The translations under genes and the position numbers were made by a program. Of a stretch of 9,950 nt of DNA, positions 1 through 6,169 are shown one piece after another. The notes under the pieces are model-generated. The model was not told where the DNA came from. It was given only the letters and a program-made list of their open reading frames with translations, and did no database searches. Each line of letters opens with the position of its first letter. Position 1 is the first letter of the stretch. The stretch is from DATBGS01 sp036557885. GTDB lineage: Bacteria; Chloroflexota; Ktedonobacteria; Ktedonobacterales; DATBGS01. The stretch spans positions 1 through 9,950 of the forward strand of contig DATBGS010000012.1 in the NCBI GenBank assembly GCA_036557885.1, written 5' to 3'.

Positions 1-67
1 AGGAGCATCTTAGGGGAAGGAACCCACCAATTTGAGTTCCTGCTGTGATGACACTTCCTGCCGATCA

Positions 68-93
68 TGATACCAGGGCAGGTTTGATACCAG
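68..93. repeat. short direct repeat TGATACCAG
   Basis: The 9-base word TGATACCAG occurs at 68-76 and again at 85-93, a 17-base period. It lies just upstream of the ribosome binding site of the first gene. The spacing is not a whole number of helical turns, and two copies of nine bases could arise by chance. It could be a regulator half-site pair, but nothing else supports that. Confidence 0.2.
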
Positions 94-99
94 AAGGAG
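94..99 (+). promoter_or_regulatory. ribosome binding site deciding the start at 108
   Basis: AAGGAG lies 8 bases before the ATG at 108. The longer in-frame reading from the GTG at 45 has no well-placed Shine-Dalgarno sequence. Its extra 21 residues are polar and look unlike the start of a membrane protein. The start at 108 is therefore preferred. Confidence 0.75.
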
Positions 100-107
100 T
101 TAGTCCA

Positions 108-803
108 ATGTTCCTCGCGCTTACACCCGATGATGTGGGTCAGGCCATTACCAATGCGCTCGTGCAGGGCGGCTCGCAGTGGCTTATCTTGAGTATTGTG
201 GCCTTCCTGCCTGCGTTGTGGACTTCGATTCTGCTGCTGCAAATTGGCCGCCCCTACGTGATGCGCACGCTGCGCAAGAGTGGGTTGCGGCTGGGGGCCG
301 ATGTGTGGTGGATGTCCTATGTGTTGATGCGCGATGCGTTTATGCTCATCACCTTTGTGTTGAGCTTTATCTTCTTCATGCCCAATCTGGTTGCTACCCT
401 GTCGCTCCCGCTGACTGGCTCGCTCGCGGCGCTCTTCTTGCTGCTGGCGCTCGTGGTCAAGCTGGTGCGTAAGGTAGACGACGATGCGCAGGCTTTTCGG
501 CTTTCGACCATCTTTCTCGTGATTGGCGCCACGTTCTACTTTGTGCCCCAGGTGCTGGCTATTGAGGGGGCCAGCCTTGCTGACACCTTCCACGCTCCAG
601 GGTACAATGATTTTGCCGATTTCTTGACAACTTCTTCGAACCTTAACTGGGCCTGGGCGCTGACCTACATCTCTATGGCTGGCGTTGTCCTGATTGGCGC
701 GTTTGTCTTCTTCCGGGCGATTCAGGCGGCCAATCGCAAGGCACAGGAGGTGCTGGCAAAGCAGTCCGGCAAGACTCCGACTGCTGTGGCTGCTGGCGAC
801 TAG
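108..803 (+). CDS. five-helix integral membrane protein, function unknown
   Basis: I do not recognise this family. With the start at 108 the protein has 231 residues and about five hydrophobic helices: roughly 25-46, 77-97, 100-120, 132-152 and 181-202. A basic loop follows helix 1 (RTLRKSGLR). An acidic turn (VDDDAQ) lies between helices 3 and 4, and an Asn/Asp/Phe-rich extramembrane loop between helices 4 and 5. The C-terminal tail is short, Ala/Lys-rich and polar. There is no signal peptidase site and no recognisable catalytic motif. The gene is co-directional with the Mg2+ ATPase gene 120 bases downstream, but a strong hairpin lies between them, so an operon is uncertain. It could be a small transporter subunit or an envelope stress protein. 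An earlier in-frame GTG at 45 would add 21 residues. Confidence 0.8.
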   Translation: MFLALTPDDVGQAITNALVQGGSQWLILSIVAFLPALWTSILLLQIGRPYVMRTLRKSGLRLGADVWWMSYVLMRDAFMLITFVLSFIFFMPNLVATLSLPLTGSLAALFLLLALVVKLVRKVDDDAQAFRLSTIFLVIGATFYFVPQVLAIEGASLADTFHAPGYNDFADFLTTSSNLNWAWALTYISMAGVVLIGAFVFFRAIQAANRKAQEVLAKQSGKTPTAVAAGD

Positions 804-828
804 CTCTGATGCTGGCTACAGGCCAATT

Positions 829-856
829 GGAGCGCCGGTGCTACTACCGGCGCTCC
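829..856 (+). terminator. perfect 11-bp hairpin, possible terminator or leader element
   Basis: The arms 829-839 and 846-856 are perfectly complementary and rich in G and C. They enclose a 6-base loop (GCTACT). The hairpin starts 25 bases after the stop of the membrane protein gene and ends 67 bases before the ATPase start. No U-run follows, so it is not a textbook intrinsic terminator. It could end or attenuate transcription, protect the upstream mRNA end, or be part of the ATPase leader. Confidence 0.5.
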
Positions 857-923
857 CTGCGTGTGAAGGCGAGAACTGCGTTTCTGCTGGAGCCGAGAAG
901 CAAGAAGGGAAGAGGAGGTCAGA

Positions 924-3443
924 ATGACGCAACCTACACTTACAGACCTCTATCAGCAACACAGAGCAACAGCCCAGGGCTTGACGAGTGCTGAGGCCAG
1001 CAAACGACTTACTGAAGCTGGCCCAAATGAGCCAGCCCCGGCACAACAGGTGGCCCTCCTGAGACAGTTGGCGCAGTTTGTGGTCAACCCGTTGGTGGTG
1101 ATTTTGCTGATTGCCAGCCTGATCGCTGGCCTCCTGGGGGAAGTCGTCAACGCTCTCATCATTGTGGTGATGGTGGTACTCAGCATCGCGCTTAACTTCC
1201 TTCAAACGTCGCGCTCGCAAAAAGCCGCAGAGCGGCTCCGGGCTGAGGTGGCGCCCACTGCAACGGTGCTGCGCGATGGGCAGTGGAAGGAGGTGCCCCG
1301 CCGCGAGATCGTGCCAGGCGATGTGATTCGACTGGCTGCGGGTGATCTGATCCCGGCAGATGCGCGGCTGATAGAGGAGCACGATCTACATGTCCAGCAG
1401 GCTGCGCTGACCGGCGAGTCGCTGCCTGCCGAAAAAGAGGCTGGTGATCTGGACAGCGCCACCGATGCTCTGGTAGATGCACGCAACAGGGTCTATCTGG
1501 GCACGTTCGTGGTGAGCGGCACAGCCACAGCCCTGGTCATTGCAACGGGCCGCGTGACGGTTTTTGGCGAGATTGCCACACGATTAACTGCGAAGGCCCC
1601 AGAGACGGAGTTTGAGCGAGGCGTGCGGCACTTTGGGCTGCTTATCATGCGCACGGTGGTGTTTCTGGTGCTGTTTGTCTTCATCGCTAACGCCGCCTTC
1701 CACACTGAGGGCTTCCTGCAAAATCCGTTTGAATCGCTGCTCTTTGCCGTCGCGCTGGCGGTTGGCCTGACACCAGAGTTCCTGCCGATGATTACCACCG
1801 TGACGCTGGGCCAGGGCGCGCTGCGCATGGCGCGGCAGAAAGTGATTGTGAAGCATCTGGCGGCCATCCAGAACTTTGGCAGCATTGATGTGCTGTGCAG
1901 CGATAAAACAGGCACGCTGACTCGCGGCGATATGACCCTGGATTGCCTGGTGAACCCGCTGGGTGCCCCATCAGAGCCGCTTTTTCCACTGGCCTACCTC
2001 AATAGCTTCTATGAAACCGGCATCAAAAGCCCGCTAGATGTGGCAATACTCCGGCATGGCGCCCCCGATGTTGCCGCCTATCGCAAGCTGGATGAGATCC
2101 CCTTCGACTTTGAGCGGCGCTGCCTTTCAGTGGTGGTGGCAGCGGGAGAGCAGCGGTTGCTCATCACCAAAGGCGCCCCAGAAAGCGTGCTGGCACGCTG
2201 CATCAGTTTTAAGGTTGATGGGCAGGTCCACCCACTGGATGAGCAGGCCCGCAAGCAGTGTCAGGTGGCCTATCAGGGCTTGAGTGCCAAGGGGTATCGC
2301 TTGCTGGCGGTGGGCACGCGCGTGGTGCCTGTGCAGGACGCCTACCGTCTTGCCGATGAGCGTGATCTGGTTTTGGAGGGCTACCTGGCCTTCTTTGATC
2401 CGCCGCTGACCGATGCTGCCGACACCCTGGAGGCTTTGAGCCAGGACGGAGTGCAGGTCAAGATTCTCACTGGCGATAACGAACTGGTCACTCAGCATGT
2501 CTGCATACAGGTGGGGCTGAATGCTGGACGAGTGGTGCTAGGCGAGGAGGTTGACCGGATGAGCGACGCGGCATTGGCGCATGTGGCGGAACAGACAACG
2601 GTTTTTGCGCGCGTCTCACCCACACAGAAGAACCGCATCATTCTGGCACTCAAGAGCCGCAAGCATGTGGTCGGCTATATGGGCGATGGCATCAATGATG
2701 CGCCATCACTGCATACCGCCGATGTAGGTATCTCGGTTTCAACAGCGGTGGACGTTGCCAAAGATGCCGCCGAAATCATCCTGATGGAGCGCAGCTTGCG
2801 CGTACTCCATCAGGGGATTCTTGAGGGGCGCAAAGCCTTTGGCAATGTTATGAAGTATCTGCTGATGGGCACGAGTTCCAATTTTGGCAATATGTTTAGC
2901 ATGGCGGGCGCGGCGATCTTCCTTCCATTCCTGCCCATGCTGCCCACGCAGATTTTGCTGAATAACTTTCTCTATGATCTCGCTCAGGTAACGATCCCAA
3001 CCGATAATGTGGATGCCAGCTTTATCCAGAAGCCGCACCGCTGGGACATCAGGCTTATCCGCAATTTCATGCTCTTCATTGGCCCGATTAGCTCGATCTT
3101 TGATTTCTTGACCTTCTTTCTCATGGTGCGTGTCTTTCAGGCGTCAGAATCACTGTTCCATACGGGCTGGTTTGTCGAGTCGCTGGCGACGCAAACACTC
3201 GTCCTCTTTGTTATCCGTACCGCAGGCAACCCCTTGCGCAGTCGGCCAAGCCGCCCACTCGCCATTACCACACTGGTGATTGTTGCTTTTGGTATCTTGC
3301 TTCCTTTTACGCCAATAGCTGACCCACTGGGATTTACTCCGCTGCCGCTCAGCTATTTTGCGTTCCTGGTGGGCATGACGACTCTCTACCTGCTTCTGGT
3401 GGAAGTGGTCAAACGGCGTCTGATGCAGCATATGGTGAGTTAG
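924..3443 (+). CDS. mgtA: magnesium-translocating P-type ATPase (MgtA/MgtB type)
   Basis: Membrane pump that uses ATP to bring Mg2+ into the cytoplasm (P3B ATPase). The 839-residue product has all family parts in order: a cation-ATPase N-terminal domain (about 5-60), actuator motif TGES at 163-166, the membrane motif GLTPEFLPM near 281-289 typical of MgtA, phosphorylation site DKTGT with Asp327, nucleotide-binding KGAPE at 416, TGDN at 516-519 and the hinge GDGINDAP from 587. The C-terminal membrane domain contains FDFLTFFLM and TGWFVESLATQTLV, both characteristic of Mg2+ pumps rather than Ca2+ or heavy-metal pumps. E. coli MgtA is about 900 residues, so this one is slightly short but appears intact. 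AGGAGG at 913-918 is 5 bases from the ATG. No obvious Mg2+ riboswitch is visible in the leader, although a hairpin lies at 829-856. The universal stress protein genes downstream suggest ion homeostasis during stress. Confidence 0.95.
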   Translation: MTQPTLTDLYQQHRATAQGLTSAEASKRLTEAGPNEPAPAQQVALLRQLAQFVVNPLVVILLIASLIAGLLGEVVNALIIVVMVVLSIALNFLQTSRSQKAAERLRAEVAPTATVLRDGQWKEVPRREIVPGDVIRLAAGDLIPADARLIEEHDLHVQQAALTGESLPAEKEAGDLDSATDALVDARNRVYLGTFVVSGTATALVIATGRVTVFGEIATRLTAKAPETEFERGVRHFGLLIMRTVVFLVLFVFIANAAFHTEGFLQNPFESLLFAVALAVGLTPEFLPMITTVTLGQGALRMARQKVIVKHLAAIQNFGSIDVLCSDKTGTLTRGDMTLDCLVNPLGAPSEPLFPLAYLNSFYETGIKSPLDVAILRHGAPDVAAYRKLDEIPFDFERRCLSVVVAAGEQRLLITKGAPESVLARCISFKVDGQVHPLDEQARKQCQVAYQGLSAKGYRLLAVGTRVVPVQDAYRLADERDLVLEGYLAFFDPPLTDAADTLEALSQDGVQVKILTGDNELVTQHVCIQVGLNAGRVVLGEEVDRMSDAALAHVAEQTTVFARVSPTQKNRIILALKSRKHVVGYMGDGINDAPSLHTADVGISVSTAVDVAKDAAEIILMERSLRVLHQGILEGRKAFGNVMKYLLMGTSSNFGNMFSMAGAAIFLPFLPMLPTQILLNNFLYDLAQVTIPTDNVDASFIQKPHRWDIRLIRNFMLFIGPISSIFDFLTFFLMVRVFQASESLFHTGWFVESLATQTLVLFVIRTAGNPLRSRPSRPLAITTLVIVAFGILLPFTPIADPLGFTPLPLSYFAFLVGMTTLYLLLVEVVKRRLMQHMVS

Positions 3444-3473
3444 GCCCGCTTGTGTGCGAGAGAAGAGCAGTAG

Positions 3474-3605
3474 GAGAGCGGCGGGGTGGCCGAGTTGCAC
3501 GGGCGCGATCTGGCCGAGCGCGCCCGGAGTTTGATAGCGATTGCTGCGCCAGAATTCCGTGAAGACCTGGAGCGCTCCGCCTATGAGTTGCGCTTGCTTG
3601 TGTAA
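3474..3605 (+). pseudogene. 3' remnant of acetyl-CoA hydrolase/CoA-transferase gene
   Basis: The frame ending at the TAA at 3603-3605 reads GVAELHGRDLAERARSLIA and continues with IAAPEFREDLERSAYEL. This matches the well-known C-terminal end of acetyl-CoA hydrolase/4-hydroxybutyrate CoA-transferase proteins (pattern GVADLRG...RA..LI.IAHP.FREEL...A). Those enzymes are 400-500 residues long and move or hydrolyse CoA from acetyl-CoA. Here only about 43 codons are open, because an in-frame TAG at 3471 closes the frame on the left and the preceding sequence is the end of the Mg2+ ATPase gene. The body of the gene is missing, which suggests a deletion. A GTG at 3486 has AGGAG 9 bases upstream, so a 39-residue peptide could be made, but I judge this fortuitous. 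Family match by recall, not by search. Confidence 0.7.
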
Positions 3606-3755
3606 CGCGCCCTCGCTCCGCTTTGCTGAGCTGGACCTGTTACGAACCGGTGACTGGGCATGACGGATTTTGCAACGCTCTGACGCTATGCTGATGGTAG
3701 AGCAACAGGCCAGGAAGACCGTTTGATCGCGCCGATGGCCTGCACAGCAAGTTGA

Positions 3756-3761
3756 AAGGAG
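3756..3761 (+). promoter_or_regulatory. ribosome binding site deciding the start at 3770
   Basis: AAGGAG lies 8 bases before the ATG at 3770. A TTG at 3752 in the same frame would start upstream of this site and has no Shine-Dalgarno sequence of its own, so the ATG is chosen. Confidence 0.8.
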
Positions 3762-3769
3762 CGTCTGTC

Positions 3770-4750
3770 ATGATTTCCAGAAACCGCTCAGCCCCAGAAT
3801 TCAGCGGGGCGACCAAAAAAGTAGCAACGTCTTTTCAGCATATCCTGGTTCCGGTGGATGGCTCCCAGCTTTCGGAAGAAGCCATCCCGACCGCTGTGGC
3901 CTTGGCCCAGAAAGTTGGGGAGGCTGGCAAGATTACCTTGCTGCGAGTCAAGCAGTTTGACCCAACGTTTTATCCGCCAGAGAACGCCTATGGCCTCCCC
4001 AAGGGAGTATATCCAGAGCTGGAAGGGTACCTGAACAACCTGGCGACAAGGATCAAGGTGCAGGGGGTGGAGGTTGAGACGTTTGCCTCCTATGGTGACC
4101 CGGCGATGACCATTGTAGCTATTGCTGAGGAGCGCACCTGTGATGTCATCGTGATGGTGACGCATGGCCGCAAAGGGGGCAGCCGTCTGTTGCACGGGAG
4201 TGTCGCAGATCGTGTGCTTCAGGGAGCCTCCGTTCCCGTGCTGCTCCTCAAGCATGGTGAGCAGCCCAAGCGCACCTTTGATCCGCTCAACCACCCGCGC
4301 CTGCTGGTGCCGCTGGATGGCTCGGAGTTGGCGGAGGCGATCCTGCCCCTTGCCACGCAGCTTGCCCTCCAGCTTGATGCGCCTGTCACCTTGCTACGCT
4401 CGCTCGATCTGCCGGACCTGACGGGTGCCAACTATGGCCGCTTTGCAACGGGGAGTGATGCGATCAAGGCGATGATCCCCACCGAGCGCCAGAACGCCCG
4501 CACCTATCTGGAGAAGATGCAGCAGCAGATGCAGGCGCGGGGCATTCCAACGGCCATGCTGGTGACTGAGGGAGGAGCAGCCGAAGACATTGCAAGGCAA
4601 GCGAGTCAGTTGCAAGAGGCCGGAGAGGCGGTCTTTATTGTGATGGCGACGCATGGACGGACGGGACTGGGCCGCTGGCTGTATGGCAGTGTTGCTGGGG
4701 CGCTCCTCCAGTTGGCGACCACTCCGATGCTGGTCATCCGTTCTCGCTAG
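3770..4750 (+). CDS. tandem-domain universal stress protein (UspA family)
   Basis: Cytoplasmic stress protein of 326 residues with two UspA folds in one chain, a common arrangement in dormancy-related USPs. Domain 1 (about 22-155) begins HILVPVDGS and carries the nucleotide-loop motif VTHG (130-133), nine residues, then GS (143-144). Domain 2 (about 178-326) begins RLLVPLDGSELAEA and carries ATHG (293-296), nine residues, then GS (306-307). Both fit the ATP-binding G-x2-G-x9-G(S/T) pattern of the MJ0577 class, except that the first Gly is Val or Ala, as is common. ATP binding by both halves is therefore plausible. The first 20 or so residues are polar and probably flexible. A second tandem USP follows 98 bases downstream. 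USPs of this kind are induced by growth arrest, low oxygen or energy stress. The exact role of this copy cannot be read from the sequence. Confidence 0.93.
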   Translation: MISRNRSAPEFSGATKKVATSFQHILVPVDGSQLSEEAIPTAVALAQKVGEAGKITLLRVKQFDPTFYPPENAYGLPKGVYPELEGYLNNLATRIKVQGVEVETFASYGDPAMTIVAIAEERTCDVIVMVTHGRKGGSRLLHGSVADRVLQGASVPVLLLKHGEQPKRTFDPLNHPRLLVPLDGSELAEAILPLATQLALQLDAPVTLLRSLDLPDLTGANYGRFATGSDAIKAMIPTERQNARTYLEKMQQQMQARGIPTAMLVTEGGAAEDIARQASQLQEAGEAVFIVMATHGRTGLGRWLYGSVAGALLQLATTPMLVIRSR

Positions 4751-4755
4751 CTAGC

Positions 4756-4807
4756 GGTGTTGGCCCAGCTGGCAATCTATCGTTTGCTTGCCGGCTGGGC
4801 CAACGCC
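4756..4807 (+). terminator. 20-bp hairpin between the two USP genes
   Basis: The arms 4756-4775 and 4788-4807 pair over all 20 positions, with two G-U wobbles (4758/4805 and 4770/4793) and a 12-base loop. The hairpin begins 6 bases after the stop of the first USP gene and ends 41 bases before the start of the second. No U-tract follows, so complete Rho-independent termination is unlikely. It may act as a partial terminator or an mRNA-stabilising structure that sets different expression for the two paralogues. Confidence 0.6.
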
Positions 4808-4848
4808 TACGGTGTTCTCGTTATGTATGTGGAAAAACGAGGTGCACA

Positions 4849-5823
4849 ATGGTGCTTCGCATCTTTGTTCCGCTCGATGGCTCGCCGTTAGCTGAGGGCG
4901 CGCTGGATATGGCTGCCCTGCTCGCCCGGCGCGTGAAAATCGCCCGGCCAGCCTTTGAGCCAACCATCATTCTTTTTCGAGCGCTTGATCTGGCGCTCTG
5001 GCTGGATGTGGATGTCGAGCTGGTAAGAAGCAGATCTGCTGAAATAGTGAAAGCCTACCTGGAGGAGCAGGCAGAGCCTCTGCGCCAGGAGGGCATGACG
5101 GTCGAAACAGCAGTACGTGTGGGCAATCCAGTGGAAGAGATTCTTGAGCAGGCCATTGCTCGTCAGACTGATCTGATCGTGATGACCACGCATGGGCGAA
5201 CAGGGCTAGCGCGATGGGCGCTGGGCAGCGTGGCCGAACGGGTGGCACGGGCAGCGGTCATACCAGTGCTGCTCATTCCCAGCAATGCACCTGCCATCCA
5301 GGAAAACCAACTCGAGGCGGCAAGACTGCGCTTCCTTGTGCCTCTGGATGGCTCTTCCGGGTCGGAGGCGGTCCTGCCGCAAGCTATCGCGTTGGCGCGG
5401 CTGTTTGGCGCGGAGCTGCGTCTGCTCTTTGTGCTCATTCCCCGCTTTGAGGAGTGGGAACCGCCTGGAGGTGGACACGAGGCGTGCGGGAGGTGGGATG
5501 GCGAGCGACGTAGAATACGCCAGATGGAGCGTTATCTGATGCGCAAGGTTGATGATGCGCGCAGAGCCGGGGTCGCCGCGCGCTGGGCCTTGGGCTTTGG
5601 TCTGCCTGGCCCAAAGATTATTGAGGATGCTCAGCAGCATCAAGCCAGCCTGATTGTGATGGCAACGCACAGCCACAGCGACGTGAGCCGCCGCAAGCTT
5701 GGCCGCACGGCGGAGGAGGTAATCCATCGTGGGAAACTCCCTATTGTGCTGGTGTCTGGCGTCAGTTCCTCTGTCGAACTGTTCCAGACCCCGCCAGAGA
5801 AGGCGGAGGAGGCACCTTGCTAG
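4849..5823 (+). CDS. tandem-domain universal stress protein, second domain degenerate
   Basis: Second two-domain UspA protein, 324 residues. Domain 1 (about 1-147) begins LRIFVPLDGSPLAEGA and has an intact nucleotide loop: TTHG (113-116), nine residues, then GS (126-127). Domain 2 (about 161-306) begins RFLVPLDGSSGSEAV, but its loop reads ATHS (272-275), nine residues, then GR (285-286). Both the loop Gly and the G(S/T) Ser are replaced, so domain 2 probably binds nucleotide poorly or not at all and may serve dimerisation or sensing. A charged Gly/Arg-rich insert near 205-225 is unusual for the family. GAGG at 4839-4842 lies 6 bases before the ATG. The gene follows a paralogue in the same direction, separated by a long hairpin, so co-transcription with read-through is likely. 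Role in stress or growth arrest is inferred from the family. Confidence 0.92.
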   Translation: MVLRIFVPLDGSPLAEGALDMAALLARRVKIARPAFEPTIILFRALDLALWLDVDVELVRSRSAEIVKAYLEEQAEPLRQEGMTVETAVRVGNPVEEILEQAIARQTDLIVMTTHGRTGLARWALGSVAERVARAAVIPVLLIPSNAPAIQENQLEAARLRFLVPLDGSSGSEAVLPQAIALARLFGAELRLLFVLIPRFEEWEPPGGGHEACGRWDGERRRIRQMERYLMRKVDDARRAGVAARWALGFGLPGPKIIEDAQQHQASLIVMATHSHSDVSRRKLGRTAEEVIHRGKLPIVLVSGVSSSVELFQTPPEKAEEAPC

Positions 5824-5975
5824 CGGGGCTGACCATACATGCGCCTGGGTTGGGAACGCTCGGAGAGGGTTGCCACGTGGCTGGCTCGATTCGCCGGTGG
5901 CTGGCATTGCGCGGTTACCTAAATGAGGTGCTCCGATGATCGAGCAGTTCCGCCCCTGAGCAAAGGAGACAGGCT

Positions 5976-6041
5976 ATGCATGAGGTGGCGGCCATTCAGG
6001 GCGCCGTGTGCACGGCTCTGGAGTATATGCGGCAGGCATGA
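5976..6041 (+). pseudogene. truncated HypA-like nickel metallochaperone, N-terminal fragment
   Basis: An ATG with AAAGGAG 7 bases upstream (5962-5968) opens a 21-residue frame beginning MHEVAAIQGAV and closed by TGA at 6039-6041. HypA proteins, which deliver nickel to [NiFe]-hydrogenase (and in some species urease), start with MHE, the nickel-binding N-terminus. They then have a helix with Gln at position 8 and a Leu-Glu further along, all present here. Full HypA is about 115 residues with a CxxC zinc site. None of that follows in any frame, and a +1 shift at the stop reads only GMNQGV before another stop. I read it as the relic of a deleted hypA-like gene whose translation start survived. 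A genuine leader peptide or small protein cannot be excluded. The match is from memory of the family and is short. Confidence 0.45.
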
Positions 6042-6156
6042 ATCAGGGAGTCTGAAAAGCCCCCTTAATTGACTGGCTTGCAAATTGCAGACTGGTTTGC
6101 CAAAGATAGATGTTCCGTGCAGAGCGCATCAGGGGAGCCGAGCAAGCTTTCTGGAA

Positions 6157-6163
6157 GAAGGAG
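6157..6163 (+). promoter_or_regulatory. ribosome binding site deciding the start at 6170
   Basis: GAAGGAG ends 6 bases before the ATG at 6170. An in-frame ATG at 6110 would add 20 basic residues not typical of the family and has no Shine-Dalgarno sequence, so 6170 is preferred. Confidence 0.75.
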
Positions 6164-6169
6164 CGAAGC

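Larger units (their letters stand above)
3444..3769. other. 326-base gap containing a gene remnant
   Basis: This stretch between the Mg2+ ATPase and the first universal stress protein gene holds a 3' fragment of an acetyl-CoA hydrolase/transferase (3474-3605). Inside that fragment is an 8-bp inverted repeat (3500-3507 with 3519-3526, 11-base loop) that could fold as a hairpin after the ATPase gene. From 3606 to 3755 I see only very short open frames, no clear promoter and no tRNA. A promoter for the stress protein genes probably lies here, but I cannot point to convincing -35/-10 boxes. Confidence 0.6.
5824..6169. other. 346-base gap containing a HypA-like fragment
   Basis: Between the second USP gene and the GH130 gene lies a stretch with only short frames. 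A 27-codon frame at 5839-5922 has no ribosome binding site and no recognisable product. A 21-codon HypA-like frame lies at 5976-6041. Further right is a small palindrome, TGCAAATTGCA (6079-6089), 10 bases past a TTGACT (6069-6074). That hexamer could be a -35 box, but no good -10 box sits at the right distance. The promoter of the GH130-kinase unit probably lies between 6042 and 6156. Confidence 0.5.

Noticed and set aside
18..41. AGGAAC/GTTCCT 6-bp inverted repeat at the window start
   Set aside because: It is a short stem with a 12-base loop and the upstream context is cut off. Chance is a sufficient explanation.
816..1382. 188-residue minus-strand frame with a His-rich run
   Set aside because: It is antisense to the start of the Mg2+ ATPase gene. 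The His run is the complement of codons for its hydrophobic helix.
5206..5907. 233-residue open frame on the minus strand
   Set aside because: It is antisense to the second USP gene, whose domain motifs are clear. The composition is that of a shadow frame.
5923..6072. 49-codon frame overlapping the HypA-like fragment
   Set aside because: It is rich in Arg, Cys and Trp with no recognisable family. The overlapping frame has the strong ribosome binding site and the HypA-like start.
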